A DNA stretch of 64,000 bases from CBDFKS01 sp965248905 (GCA_965248905.1 CBDFKS010000005.1:186001-250000), one strand, 5' to 3'. Numbered from the stretch's first letter, positions 25,601-35,304 are shown. Notes: generated by a model from the letters alone, not told the origin. Program-made: numbers and translations.

Positions 25601-25804
25601 ATGCTGGCCGAAGACATCAGAAAGACATGGGAGCGGAACTGGGTAGCCTTGGCCGACGTGCGTATGGATGCGGTGGTAGAGTGTGTGGAGCAAGCCAAGG
25701 GCATTTCTAATGGTTGGTCGGCCGAAAATGTGGAAGCGTTATCCGATGAGCTCCACCATGAAATATTGGAGAGCTTATCGGACTGCCGGGCGATGGCGGC
25801 GTAA
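25601..25804 (+). CDS. Hypothetical small protein
   Basis: A 67-residue frame starting at ATG 25601 with GGGAG ten bases upstream; the open frame extends 35 codons further back but without a ribosome site. The product is hydrophilic and mostly helical (LAEDIRKTWERNWVALADVR then WSAENVEALSDELHHEILE), with no signal peptide and no known domain. It lies between the repeat element at 25.3 kb and the end of the hyuB cluster, on the opposite strand to both neighbours. It may be real, as its composition is protein-like, but there is no further support. Confidence 0.4.
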   Translation: MLAEDIRKTWERNWVALADVRMDAVVECVEQAKGISNGWSAENVEALSDELHHEILESLSDCRAMAA

Positions 25805-25926
25805 CCCCATTTATCGCCCTACTTATTCTATCACTGGGACAAGCCACAGACTCATCGTCAATAAGCTCGGCGATTTCCAGGCGAATGACTAGGCGGCACT
25901 GCTTGCCAGCGGCCAGTCCAATTGGT

Positions 25927-27666
25927 CTAATCGGACTTCTTAGCCCTCATCTGGGAGCGTAGCTCCTCAGTCGCTTTGATGTCTAGCGTCAAGCTGTCAG
26001 GCTTGATCACGACCCCGTATTCACGTTTTGCGTAGTCTACAGTGAGCTTTTCCTGTTGAACGTCGTCCAGGATGGCATCCACGTCTCGCTCGACGGGATC
26101 GCCATATCCCCCTGCTCCGGCCATGATGAGACGGTAAACGTCACCCTTCTTTAGGGACATCAAGGACTTTCCGGGCAGTTCTCTGTTTTCCGTGTCAGGG
26201 TTCAGAAAGTTCTGGGTTGGTGTGCCTGGCTTACCACCTTGTACGCCCCAGGGCAGGAAGTCATGCCGGTCAGAGCGTAGCTGGAAGGTGACATCGTCAG
26301 TCAGCATCTGGAATTCCCGAGTCATCGCAAGGCCACCGCGGAACTTGCCTGGGCCGCCGCTGTCGGGAATAAGGCCGTATCTCTGCACAAGAAGGGGCTG
26401 GTCGGCCTCGATACTCTCTATGGGTGTATTGGCCAGGTTGTTGCACGGTGAGGCCGCTCCGTCGGCGCCGTCAGCATAGGGACCACCGCCGCGAGGGCCG
26501 TCGTTGTCGAACTCAAGATACACCCATGCTTTCCTGTTGGGATGATATCCTCCAAAGGTGAGCCCTACCTCGCCACCACCCCATACCGCGGGTACTTTGT
26601 CAGGCATCGCCTGGGACATGCAGCCTAGAATTAGCTGGCATATGCGTAGTCCCGACAATCCCCTGGCGGCCACAGGGGCCGGATGCTGAGGATTTACGAA
26701 GCAGCCCTCTGGCGCCCTTATATCGAAGGCCCGAAAGAAGCCGCTATTGGACTGTATGGCAGGGTCTATTAGGCACTTCATCCCCGCATAGACGTTGGAC
26801 TTGGTGTATGCGAAGTTGGGGTTTATGGAACCCCGAGCTTGTGGCGAGGTGCCATCGAAGTCGGCAAAGATCTGGCCTCCTTCGATCTTTATGCGAACGT
26901 GTATAGCGATGGGTCGCATGTCTAAGCCGTCGTTGTCGATGTAATCGGTGAACTCCCACTCACCTTGAGGTAGATTGGCGATCTCGGCTCTGGTGAGGGC
27001 CTCGGTGGTGTCCAGGATGTCGGCCATGTAACTCTTCAGTTCCTCGACGCCGTAATCATCCACCAGCCTCAGCACATCCCGCTCACCGAACCTGACGGCT
27101 GCCAGCAGGGCCTGTACGTCCCCCGTCACCTTATCGGGCACCCGCACATTCTTCTCCAGGATGCGCCAGACGGCACGATTGAGGACCCCTTTCTCGATAA
27201 GCTTTATGGGAGGGATCTGCAATCCTTCCTGATATATCTCGGTGTTGTCACAGGCGTTGCCGCCAGGGATCCTGCCGCCTATGTCCGTCTGATGTCCGAT
27301 GCAGCAGCTCCATCCCACCAAGGTATCGTAGGCGAAGATGGGCTTGAAGAGAAAGATGTCCGGTAGGTGGCTGCCGCCCTCGTAGGGGTCATTGTTGGCG
27401 AAAACATCGCCTGGCATGACATCGTCTCCGAAGGCGTTCATGACTCCCTCCAGCGCCGGGGCCATGGAGCCCAGATGAGCGGCCAGGGTAAGACCTTGGG
27501 CTACCTGTTCGCCCTTGGCGTTGAACACGGACGTAGAGAAGTCCATGGAATGCTTGATGACGGCGGAGCGAGCGGTACGCACCACGGTGAGGGCCATGGT
27601 ATCTGCTGTGCTCATGAGAGCGTTCTTGATGATCTCCCGACTAATGGGGTCTGTTGTTCTTTGCAT
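25927..27666 (-). CDS. hyuB: Hydantoinase B/oxoprolinase family protein, HyuB-3
   Basis: A 579-residue HyuB-type subunit; with HyuA these ATP-dependent enzymes open cyclic amides such as hydantoins or 5-oxoproline. Landmarks are the N-terminal DPISREIIKNALMSTADTMA, NNDPYEGGSHLPDI (91-104), GHQTDIGGRIPGG, the WGGGEVGLTFGGY segment and the C-terminal AGAGGYGDPVERDVDAI. It is the last gene of the order hyuA-hyuB-1-hyuB-2-hyuB-3 and is separated from hyuB-2 by 164 bp containing a repeat remnant. It resembles HyuB-1 more than HyuB-2 in its N-terminal half (QGLTLAAHLGSMAP). It has a slightly longer basic C terminus (MRAKKSD). Confidence 0.9.
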   Translation of the reverse strand: MQRTTDPISREIIKNALMSTADTMALTVVRTARSAVIKHSMDFSTSVFNAKGEQVAQGLTLAAHLGSMAPALEGVMNAFGDDVMPGDVFANNDPYEGGSHLPDIFLFKPIFAYDTLVGWSCCIGHQTDIGGRIPGGNACDNTEIYQEGLQIPPIKLIEKGVLNRAVWRILEKNVRVPDKVTGDVQALLAAVRFGERDVLRLVDDYGVEELKSYMADILDTTEALTRAEIANLPQGEWEFTDYIDNDGLDMRPIAIHVRIKIEGGQIFADFDGTSPQARGSINPNFAYTKSNVYAGMKCLIDPAIQSNSGFFRAFDIRAPEGCFVNPQHPAPVAARGLSGLRICQLILGCMSQAMPDKVPAVWGGGEVGLTFGGYHPNRKAWVYLEFDNDGPRGGGPYADGADGAASPCNNLANTPIESIEADQPLLVQRYGLIPDSGGPGKFRGGLAMTREFQMLTDDVTFQLRSDRHDFLPWGVQGGKPGTPTQNFLNPDTENRELPGKSLMSLKKGDVYRLIMAGAGGYGDPVERDVDAILDDVQQEKLTVDYAKREYGVVIKPDSLTLDIKATEELRSQMRAKKSD

Positions 27667-27719
27667 GGTTGTCTCCTGCTATGAGTTCGATTCTCTCAGA
27701 AATATCGCTCGTCTTTAGA

Positions 27720-27780
27720 TTGTCGAAGGGCTACGCCTGGGAACACTAATCAACCCGCTCATGGTGAGCTAGTCGATCCA
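27720..27780. repeat. Degenerate CTGAGCTTGTCGAAGG-family repeat between hyuB genes
   Basis: The words TTGTCGAAGGGCTACG and CATGGTGAGCTAGTCGATCCATGG are imperfect copies of the palindromic repeat found elsewhere. Its presence in the 164-bp gap explains why this gap is longer than the other gaps in the operon. Confidence 0.4.
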
Positions 27781-27830
27781 TGGGCAAACCTTAGCACATG
27801 AATAGCAGGTATGGAAGATTTAGCTAGGCG

Positions 27831-29561
27831 CTACTTCTTTCTCATGCTGGCGCGAAGCTCTTCCGTGGCTGTCATGTCCAACTCCAGGGTATCTGGGTCG
27901 ATGACCACACCGTACTCTTGTCGAACGTGCTCTATGGTGAGCTTCTCTTGCTGAACGTCGTCCAGGATTGCGTCGACGTCCCGTTCTAGGGGATCACCGT
28001 AGCCACCCGCACCGGCCTGGATAAGACGGTACAGGTCACCGCCCTTGAGTGTGGTCAGGTGTTTCGCGGGGACTTCGTTTGGTTCGGTGTCCGGGTTGAT
28101 GTAGTTTTCTATAGGCGTACCGGGTTTGCCACCCTGAACACCCCAGGTGGGAAAGTCGTGGCGGTCCGAGCGTAGCTGGAAAGTGGCTTCATCGGCCATG
28201 ATGCGGAACTCCCGCGTATATGCCAAACCGCCTCGATACTTCCCAGGGCCTCCCGTGTTAGGTACCAGAGCGAACCGCTCCACCATGAGAGGCTGGTCGG
28301 CTTCTATGCTCTCGATTGGGGTGTTCGCCGTGTTGGACACGGGGCTGGGCAGGCCGTCTGCTCCGTCCAAATTGGGGCCGCCGCCTCTGGGACCGTCGTT
28401 GTTGAACTCCAGGTATACCCATCCTTTGCGATTTCGGTCGTAGCCTCCAAAGGTGACTCCCACCTCACCGCCACCCCAGACTGCTGGAACCTTCTCAGGC
28501 ATCGCCTGGGCCAGGGCTCCGAATATCACCTGAGAAATCCTCAGACCTGACATACCGCGGGCTGCAACCGGAGCCGGATGCTGTGGGTTAACGAAAGAGC
28601 CTACGGGAGCCGTTATGTTAAAGGCCCTGAAGAAGCCACTGTTGGACTCGATGGACTGGTCAATCACGCATTTCGTAGCAGCATAGACCATCGATTTGGT
28701 AAAGGCGAAGTTGGGGTTGATAGAGCCCCGAGCTTGAGGAGAAGTACCGTCGAAGTCAACGAATATTTCGTCTCCTTCTATTTTCAGTTTTGCGTGAATT
28801 GCTATGGGGCGATGGTCCAGACCGTCGCTGTCGATGTAGTCAGTGAACTCCCACTCGCCGTGGGGTAAGTTGGATATCTCGGCCCTGGTCAGGATCTCGG
28901 TGGTGTCCAGGATGTCGGCCATATAGCTCTTCGTGTCTTCCACGCCGTAGTCATTGACCAGCTTTAGAAGAGCCTGCTCTCCAAACCTGGTGGCCGCCAG
29001 CAGGGCCTGCACGTCCCCCATCACCTTGTCCGGTACCCGCACGTTCTTCTCCAGGATGCGCCAGACGGCACGATTGAGGACCCCTTTCTCGATGAGCTTT
29101 ATGGGGGGTATCTGAATGCCCTCCTGGTAGATCTCCGTGCTGTCGCAGGCGTTCCCGCCGGGAATCCTGCCGCCGATATCCGTCTGATGTCCTATGCAGC
29201 AGCTCCATCCCACCAAAGTATCGAATGCGAAGATGGGCTTGAACAGAAAGATGTCCGGCAGATGGCTACCGCCCTCGTAGGGGTCGTTGTTGGCGAAGAC
29301 ATCGCCGGGCTGGACATCGTCGCCGAAGGCGTTCGTGACACCCTCCAGCGCAGGGGCCATGGCTCCCAGGTGAACTGGGATAGTGAGACCCTGGGCCACT
29401 TGTTGCCCGTCAGCGGTAAACAGGGCCGTGGAGAAGTCCATCGCGTGCTTGATAACGGCGGAGCGCGCTGTGCGCACCACCGTCAGGGCCATGGTGTCCG
29501 CGGCACTCATCAGAGCATTCTTGATTATCTCACGGCTTATGGGGTCTGTGGTCCGCTGCAT
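27831..29561 (-). CDS. hyuB: Hydantoinase B/oxoprolinase family protein, HyuB-2
   Basis: A 576-residue HyuB paralogue, with the same landmarks as its neighbours (NNDPYEGGSHLPDI, GHQTDIGGRIPGG, AGAGGYGDPLERDVDAI). It differs most in the N-terminal half (TIPVHLGAMAP instead of TLAAHLGSMAP) and around PNLDGADGLPSPVSNTANT. Its C terminus IEHVRQEYGVVIDPDTLELD is shared with HyuB-1 and not with HyuB-3. It starts 36 bp after HyuB-1 and is probably co-transcribed from hyuA. Three B subunits for one A subunit may give several A-B complexes with different ring substrates. Confidence 0.9.
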   Translation of the reverse strand: MQRTTDPISREIIKNALMSAADTMALTVVRTARSAVIKHAMDFSTALFTADGQQVAQGLTIPVHLGAMAPALEGVTNAFGDDVQPGDVFANNDPYEGGSHLPDIFLFKPIFAFDTLVGWSCCIGHQTDIGGRIPGGNACDSTEIYQEGIQIPPIKLIEKGVLNRAVWRILEKNVRVPDKVMGDVQALLAATRFGEQALLKLVNDYGVEDTKSYMADILDTTEILTRAEISNLPHGEWEFTDYIDSDGLDHRPIAIHAKLKIEGDEIFVDFDGTSPQARGSINPNFAFTKSMVYAATKCVIDQSIESNSGFFRAFNITAPVGSFVNPQHPAPVAARGMSGLRISQVIFGALAQAMPEKVPAVWGGGEVGVTFGGYDRNRKGWVYLEFNNDGPRGGGPNLDGADGLPSPVSNTANTPIESIEADQPLMVERFALVPNTGGPGKYRGGLAYTREFRIMADEATFQLRSDRHDFPTWGVQGGKPGTPIENYINPDTEPNEVPAKHLTTLKGGDLYRLIQAGAGGYGDPLERDVDAILDDVQQEKLTIEHVRQEYGVVIDPDTLELDMTATEELRASMRKK

Positions 29562-29597
29562 CGTGTTCTCCCGCGATCTACTCTTTCTAAGGTCCCG

Positions 29598-31328
29598 CTA
29601 CTTCTTTCTCATGCTGGTGCGTAGCTCTTCCGTAGCTCTAATGTCCAACTCCAGGGTATCAGGGTCGATGACCACGCCGTATTCTTGTCGAACGTGGCCA
29701 ATGGTAAGCTTCTCCTGCTCTACGTCGTCCAGGATGGCATAAACGTCCCGTTTCAAGGGGTCACCATAGCCTCCCGCACCGGCCTGAACGAGCTTATAAA
29801 CATCGTTGTTTTTCATGGTCATGAGAGTCTTGCCAGGTAGCTCCCTGTTCTCCGACTCTGGGTTCAGGTAGTTCATACATGGAGTGCCGGGCTTTCCGCC
29901 CTCCAGGCCCCAGGGTGGGAAGTCGTGACGGTCTGTACGCAGTTGGAAAGTGGCCTCATCGGCCAGGAGGCGAAACTCTCTGGTCATTGCCAGGCCTCCT
30001 CGAAACTGGCCTGGACCTCCTGTATCGGGGACAAACCCGAACCGTTCCACCATAAGGGGCTGGTCGGCCTCTATGCTCTCTATGGGCGTGTTGGCCAGGT
30101 TGTTGGCCGGTGAGGCCGCTCCGTCGGCGCCGTCGGTGTAAGGCCCACCACCGCGTGGACCATCGTTCTGGAACTCCAGATATACCCACGCCTTGCGGTT
30201 ACGGTCATATCCTCCATAGGTGATTCCTACTTCGCCACCACCCCAGATCGCCGGTATCTTACCAGGCATAGCCTTAGACAGCGCTCCAAGTACGGCCTGA
30301 CTTACCCGAAATCCAGACATACCTCTGGCAGCCACGGGTGCCGGATGCTGGGGATTGACGAAGCAGCCTTCGGGCGCCGTAATATCAAAGGCCCGGAAGA
30401 AGCCACTGTTGCATTGAATAGCCGGGTCGATTACGCACTTCATGGCTGCGTAGCTCATCGATCGCGTAAATGCCAGATTGGGATTGATCGAGCCCCGCGC
30501 CTGGGGTGAGGTACCATCGAAGTCCAGGTACGCCTGATCTCCATCTATCTTAAGTCGTACATGGATGGCGATGGGTCGCATGTCTAAGCCGTCGTTGTCG
30601 ATGTAATCGGTAAACTCCCACTCACCTTGAGGTAGGTTGGCTATCTCGGCTCTGGTGAGGGTCTCGGTGCTGTCCAGGATGTCGGCCATGTAGCTCTTCA
30701 GTTCCTCGACGCCGTATTCCTCCACCAGCCGCAGCATGTCCCGCTCACCGAACCTGACGGCGGCCAGCAGGGCCTGAACATCTCCCATCACCTTGTCCGA
30801 GACCCGCACATTCTTCTCTATAATGCGCCACACAGCCCGGTTGAGTACCCCTTCCTCGATAAGCTTTATGGGGGGAATCTGCAATCCCTCCTGATATATC
30901 TCTGTGCTGTCACAGGCGTTGCCACCAGGTATTCTACCGCCTATGTCCGTCTGATGTCCTATGCAGCAGCTCCATCCCACCAAGGTATCGTAGGCGAAGA
31001 TGGGCTTGAAAAGGAAGATATCGGGTAGGTGGCTGCCGCCCTCGTAGGGGTCGTTGTTAGCGAAGACATCGCCTGGCAGGACATCGTCGCCAAAGGCATT
31101 CTTGACGCCCTCCAGGGCCGGGGCCATGGAGCCCAGGTGAGCGGCAAGGGTAAGACCTTGGGCTACCTGCTCGCCATTGGCATTGAACAGGGCCGTGGAG
31201 AAGTCCATGGAATGCTTGATGACTGAGGAGCGAGCGGTACGCACCACGGTGAGGGCCATGGTGTCCGCCGTGCTCATGAGAGCGTTCTTGATGATCTCAC
31301 GACTAATAGGGTCTGTGGTTCTCTGCAT
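29598..31328 (-). CDS. hyuB: Hydantoinase B/oxoprolinase family protein, HyuB-1
   Basis: A 576-residue HyuB paralogue immediately after hyuA (11 bp gap). All family landmarks are intact. It looks mosaic: residues 1 to about 430 follow HyuB-3 (QGLTLAAHLGSMAP, EYGVEELKSYMADILD, NDGLDMRPIAIHVR), while the last part follows HyuB-2 (ADQPLMVERF, ADEATFQLR, HVRQEYGVVIDPDTLELD). That pattern suggests gene conversion inside the cluster. Given its position next to hyuA, this copy is the most likely standard partner of the ATPase-like A subunit. Confidence 0.9.
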   Translation of the reverse strand: MQRTTDPISREIIKNALMSTADTMALTVVRTARSSVIKHSMDFSTALFNANGEQVAQGLTLAAHLGSMAPALEGVKNAFGDDVLPGDVFANNDPYEGGSHLPDIFLFKPIFAYDTLVGWSCCIGHQTDIGGRIPGGNACDSTEIYQEGLQIPPIKLIEEGVLNRAVWRIIEKNVRVSDKVMGDVQALLAAVRFGERDMLRLVEEYGVEELKSYMADILDSTETLTRAEIANLPQGEWEFTDYIDNDGLDMRPIAIHVRLKIDGDQAYLDFDGTSPQARGSINPNLAFTRSMSYAAMKCVIDPAIQCNSGFFRAFDITAPEGCFVNPQHPAPVAARGMSGFRVSQAVLGALSKAMPGKIPAIWGGGEVGITYGGYDRNRKAWVYLEFQNDGPRGGGPYTDGADGAASPANNLANTPIESIEADQPLMVERFGFVPDTGGPGQFRGGLAMTREFRLLADEATFQLRTDRHDFPPWGLEGGKPGTPCMNYLNPESENRELPGKTLMTMKNNDVYKLVQAGAGGYGDPLKRDVYAILDDVEQEKLTIGHVRQEYGVVIDPDTLELDIRATEELRTSMRKK

Positions 31329-31339
31329 TATGCTCTCCT

Positions 31340-33430
31340 TTAGCTATCCCGATCCAGGATGATGTCTCTCCAGGGGTCCAGGGAGGCCTGCCATCCCGGA
31401 GGCACTACGCTGGTGGAATCGTACTCTTCGATGATCAGAGGTCCTGCCGTCTTATTCCCTTCCAGGGACTCTCTACTCACCACAGGGGTGTCTATCCAGC
31501 CGTGGGATGGGCCAAAGTAGACCTTGCGCTGCGATGGGCCGTCGTTGTTTGCTGAAGCGGATATTTGGAGTTGCTCAGGGATTCTAGATTCCTTGGATAG
31601 TCCCCGGGCGATGATCCTCAGGTTGACAAGCTGGAAGGTGGCTTCTGTTCGGTATCCGTAAGTCTTTTCGTGTTCGTCCTCAAAGGCGTCGGACAGTTTC
31701 TTAAGGTTTTCAGGGGTTACATTACCCGGAGGCATTGGCACTGTGAGCTCCGAAACCTGGCCTTCGTACTTCATATCCACTTGAGTGACGACCTGATGGT
31801 TGGAGTCATCGAAACCCTCGGAGCGCAGCTGGCTGCGTCCCTCTTCCCATAGTCCCTCCAGGATTCCGTTGAGCTCACCGAGGTCCATCTCTTCGAACAG
31901 CTTGAAGTATGTCTGTACGAAATGGTGTTCCACGTCAGCATATAGCAGGCCAAAGGCGCTGAAGACGCCGGGATATGGCGGCACGATGATCCGGTTGATG
32001 TCCAGCATCTCAGCCAGTCCGGCGGCATGGACCGGACCGCCTCCTCCGAAGGCAATCAAGGTGAACCTGCGGGGGTCCCGACCTCTCTCGCTGGACACGG
32101 CTCTGAGTGCCCGGCCCATGTTCGAGTTGACCAGCAGATGGATCCCGTGCGCAGCTTCAATTTCGGGTAGGCCCAGGGGCGTGGCCACATTTTGGACCAC
32201 GGCTTTGCGGGCCTTGTCTATATCTATAGGGAATGCACCCGCCAGAAGGTGCTGCGGGTTCAGATACCCTAGAAGGACGTCGGCATCGGTCACAGTGGCC
32301 TCCTGCCCGCCCAGGCTGTAGCAGGCAGGACCAGGAACCGCTCCGGAGCTGTCCGGTCCAACGCGTAGGGAGCCGCTTTTATCTACCGAGGCGTTGCTTC
32401 CTCCGCCGGCCCCAACCTCGGCCAGGTCTATTGACGGCACTCTGAGGATGTGTCCCGCACCCCTCAGGAGACGGTGACCCACACTGATCCCGCCGCCCAC
32501 CTCATACTCCGGCGCTTGGAGCATCTCGCCGTTTTCGATAATCGAAGCCTTGGCAGTGGTGCCGCCCATATCAAGGGTCATCAGGTTGTCTACGCCGAGC
32601 CGTTTGCCCAGGTGAAATGCGCCTACCACTCCCGCAGCAGGGCCTGACTCGATGCAATAGACCGGTTTCGACTTTGCGATGTTCGTGGTGGCTAAGCCAC
32701 CGTTGGATTGCATAATCTCGAGGGGTACCTGTACCCCCATCTCTTCCAGTCCGTCGGCGAGCCGCGTCAGGTAGGTCTCTACCACCGGACGTACGTAGCT
32801 GTTTATCACCGTGGTGCTGGTGCGCTCGTATTCTTTCATCTCGGGCAACAGCTCGCTGGACACCGTGAGATTAACGTTGGGCAGCCTCTTCCGAATCTCC
32901 TGTGCGATGATGCGTTCGTGTTCGGGATTAGCGTAGGAGTGCAGCAAACAGATCGCTACGGACTGTATGTCCTCCTTGATAATCCTATCTATAGCCTTAT
33001 TGACATCTTCCATTACAAGGGCCTTGAGCACTTCACCCTTATAGTTAAGCCGCTCACGTACCTCTAGCCGGTGTTGCCTCTTGACAAGGGTTGGTGGCTT
33101 TTCGTAGTACAGGTCGTAGAGCTTGGGGATACGGTTCCGTCGGAACTCCAGGACATCGCGAAAACCCTCCGTAGTGATAAGGGCCGTCTTTGCGCCCTTT
33201 TGCTCGATGATCGCGTTGGTCGCTACGGTGAAGCCGTGGCTCACTTCTGTCACATTTTGCGCGCTAATGTCCGGCGCTACCATGGTCTGGTTTATGCCGT
33301 CCAGCACCGCTCGACTGTAATCATCGGGGGTGCTTGCAATCTTCCGCGCAAGGACGGTGCCATCGCTTCCCAGGAAAACAATATCGGTGAATGTCCCCCC
33401 TATGTCTACGCCAACTCGGAATTTATTCAA
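31340..33430 (-). CDS. hyuA: Hydantoinase A/oxoprolinase family protein
   Basis: A 696-residue HyuA-type subunit with an actin-like ATPase fold. The N-terminal FRVGVDIGGTFTDIVFLGSD is the phosphate-1 loop; other landmarks are FTVATNAIIEQKGAKTALITTEGFRD, MQSNGGLAT, ESGPAAGVVGA near 280, TLDMGGTTAKASII and the GGGGPVHAAGLAE motif near 475. It couples ATP hydrolysis to ring opening of a cyclic amide together with HyuB. It is the first gene of the four-gene cluster. Two short palindromes lie in the leader (33466-33520), flanking a TTGACA. Substrate (hydantoin, oxoproline, N-methylhydantoin, acetone-type carboxylation) cannot be decided by sequence. Confidence 0.92.
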   Translation of the reverse strand: MNKFRVGVDIGGTFTDIVFLGSDGTVLARKIASTPDDYSRAVLDGINQTMVAPDISAQNVTEVSHGFTVATNAIIEQKGAKTALITTEGFRDVLEFRRNRIPKLYDLYYEKPPTLVKRQHRLEVRERLNYKGEVLKALVMEDVNKAIDRIIKEDIQSVAICLLHSYANPEHERIIAQEIRKRLPNVNLTVSSELLPEMKEYERTSTTVINSYVRPVVETYLTRLADGLEEMGVQVPLEIMQSNGGLATTNIAKSKPVYCIESGPAAGVVGAFHLGKRLGVDNLMTLDMGGTTAKASIIENGEMLQAPEYEVGGGISVGHRLLRGAGHILRVPSIDLAEVGAGGGSNASVDKSGSLRVGPDSSGAVPGPACYSLGGQEATVTDADVLLGYLNPQHLLAGAFPIDIDKARKAVVQNVATPLGLPEIEAAHGIHLLVNSNMGRALRAVSSERGRDPRRFTLIAFGGGGPVHAAGLAEMLDINRIIVPPYPGVFSAFGLLYADVEHHFVQTYFKLFEEMDLGELNGILEGLWEEGRSQLRSEGFDDSNHQVVTQVDMKYEGQVSELTVPMPPGNVTPENLKKLSDAFEDEHEKTYGYRTEATFQLVNLRIIARGLSKESRIPEQLQISASANNDGPSQRKVYFGPSHGWIDTPVVSRESLEGNKTAGPLIIEEYDSTSVVPPGWQASLDPWRDIILDRDS

Positions 33431-33465
33431 CTCTTTCCACTCCAGTCCAAAGAATAAGAACGCCT

Positions 33466-33520
33466 ACCGTCCGTTGGGACGGTTAGCTGGCAATGTCAAG
33501 CGGACCACCAAAATGGTCCG
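33466..33520 (-). promoter_or_regulatory. hyuA leader with two palindromes and a -35-like box
   Basis: Hairpin CCGTCC-GTTG-GGACGG (33467-33482) and hairpin CGGACCA-CCAAAA-TGGTCCG (33501-33520) flank a minus-strand TTGACA at 33494-33499. The -10 at the expected distance is poor, so an activator or an operator function is possible. The gap continues to 33979 with a repeat (33657-33716) and otherwise nothing I can identify. Confidence 0.35.
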
Positions 33521-33656
33521 CCCTTCATCCCTCGATCCAACGACGATAGGCACGGTTTTCGCTATCAGCCATCATACTCGTGGGGCGGAGATGTGTCAAC
33601 TCCAGCAGATAGGGGACCAGGGTCTCTCGATTATCTTCGATAGGCAGAAGACTATC

Positions 33657-33716
33657 GCTCATGGTGAGCTTGTCGAACCATAGGAGGTGCCCTTCGACAA
33701 GCTCAGGACGAGCGGG
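33657..33716. repeat. Inverted pair of CTGAGCTTGTCGAAGG-family repeats
   Basis: ATGGTGAGCTTGTCGAACCA faces CCTTCGACAAGCTCAGGACG, forming an imperfect palindrome in the long gap between hyuA and the amidohydrolase gene. Confidence 0.6.
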
Positions 33717-33979
33717 AAATAACTGGCTCGGGGCAAAAATCGGGAGACCTCAGATAGGGGACAGCTATGGCTTCCATGCGCTTATTCTGTTCACACTTTG
33801 GGACAAGCGTTGACTCCCCGTATTTCGAATACTAATATGAGATAGCTACTGCTGGACAGTACAATACAATTCGACTCGAATATCAGGGACTGCTTCGTGT
33901 CTCGTTATCGATAGCCCTTTATTGAGACAGTCCATCCTAAACCTAAACGGCTCTGTACAATAAGCTAGGAGTATATAAG

Positions 33980-35107
33980 ATGCCCAACTACAGGATCATC
34001 TCGTCCGACAACCACGTTTTCGAGCCACCGGATCTGTGGGCAGGCAGAGGTGAGACTAAGTTTAAAGATCGTCTTCCCGAGGTTGTTCGCCATGATGATG
34101 GTACCGATTGGTGGTACTGCGACGGGCTCAAGCTTCTCAGTATCGCCTTTGGTACGCAGGTAGGGAGAAGATTCGAGGAATCTGAGCGGTACAACATGTC
34201 AGACACCTTCGAAAACGTGAGACTCGGGGGCTACGTCCCCGAAGAGCACGTGAAAGATCTGGACGTAGACGGGGTGGACACGAGCATAATTTATCCCACC
34301 CTTGGCTTGTTGCTGTTTAGCGCCATCAAGGACGGCGAGCTCCTGTCATCCATATTCAGGACATACAATGATTGGCTGGCCGAGTTCTGTAAATCCTTCC
34401 CAAAGCGGCTCAAGGGGATTGCGATGGTCAACGTGGATGATGTGGTGGATGGTGTGAATGAGCTGCAGCGTTGCGCGAATATGGGGTTTGCCGGGGCTAT
34501 GATCACCGTCTATCCACCTGAGGGCCGAACCTTCAACTCCCCGGCGTATGAATCCCTCTGGGCGGCGGCCCAGGACCTGGACATGCCCCTAAGTCTTCAC
34601 ATCAACACCAATCGTCCGGGACCGGGCCAGGAGTTTTCTGATTTGGATACGATGCGGCCCTCCTTCTTCTCCAACGTGGACCACTGGGTGCGCATGTCCA
34701 TTGGCGACATGATTTTCAGCGGCGTGTTCGAGCGCTATCCCAAGCTACAAATAGGCGCCGTGGAGATGGAGCTGTCCTGGGTGCCCCATTTCCTGGACCG
34801 CATCGACTACACCTATACCGAGAGGCCCGAACAGGTGGACCGTTGGTATCGATTCAAGGAAGACATGTTACCCAGCGACTATTTTCACCGTAACGTGTTC
34901 CTTAGTTTTCAGGAAGATGGCCTGGGCATACAGCTTCGGGACATCATCGGCATCGACAACCTGCAATGGGCCTCCGACTATCCCCACATCGAGTCTACCT
35001 TTCCTAGAAGCCAGCAAATCCTTGAGGAGATCCTGCGGGATTGTACGGAGGAGGAGAAGTCGAAGATCGCGGGAGGAAACGCCGCTCGAATATATAAACT
35101 TGACTAG
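33980..35107 (+). CDS. Amidohydrolase family protein (amidohydrolase 2)
   Basis: A 375-residue metal-dependent hydrolase or decarboxylase of the amidohydrolase-2 family (TIM barrel, ACMSD-like). The N-terminal IISSDNHVFEPPDLW carries the metal-binding DxH-type motif; SLHINTN near residue 210 gives a further His; the C-terminal Asp is in WASDYPHIEST near 340. Such proteins act on aromatic or cyclic amide/acid substrates. It is divergent from the hydantoinase cluster and followed by its own terminator. ATG 33980 has an AGGAG site upstream. No signal peptide; cytoplasmic. Confidence 0.88.
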   Translation: MPNYRIISSDNHVFEPPDLWAGRGETKFKDRLPEVVRHDDGTDWWYCDGLKLLSIAFGTQVGRRFEESERYNMSDTFENVRLGGYVPEEHVKDLDVDGVDTSIIYPTLGLLLFSAIKDGELLSSIFRTYNDWLAEFCKSFPKRLKGIAMVNVDDVVDGVNELQRCANMGFAGAMITVYPPEGRTFNSPAYESLWAAAQDLDMPLSLHINTNRPGPGQEFSDLDTMRPSFFSNVDHWVRMSIGDMIFSGVFERYPKLQIGAVEMELSWVPHFLDRIDYTYTERPEQVDRWYRFKEDMLPSDYFHRNVFLSFQEDGLGIQLRDIIGIDNLQWASDYPHIESTFPRSQQILEEILRDCTEEEKSKIAGGNAARIYKLD

Positions 35108-35147
35108 TACATAGGCATCTTCTTTACAGGCGCCTTATTAGTGTATT

Positions 35148-35188
35148 GTGGTGGTTACTCTCTTAGATGAGTATCCACCACTCTTTTT
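35148..35188 (+). terminator. Rho-independent terminator after the amidohydrolase gene
   Basis: GTGGTGG and TACTC pair with GAGTA and CCACCAC (12 bp with one T-T mismatch), loop TCTTAGAT, then TCTTTTTAT. It starts 41 bp after the stop codon. Confidence 0.8.
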
Positions 35189-35304
35189 ATCAAGGATGGA
35201 AACACTCTCCCTTCCAGGTAGAGACCGAGCGTCTGTTAAGATGGGGGAATCGTGATGGGATATGTGAAGGTCTATAGTAGAGGTGGTCTTCGACCCTGGT
35301 TAAA

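Noticed and set aside
25927..33430. Triplicated hyuB as assembly artefact
   Set aside because: The three genes differ at many residues and in their gaps, so they are real paralogues, unlike the perfect duplications elsewhere.
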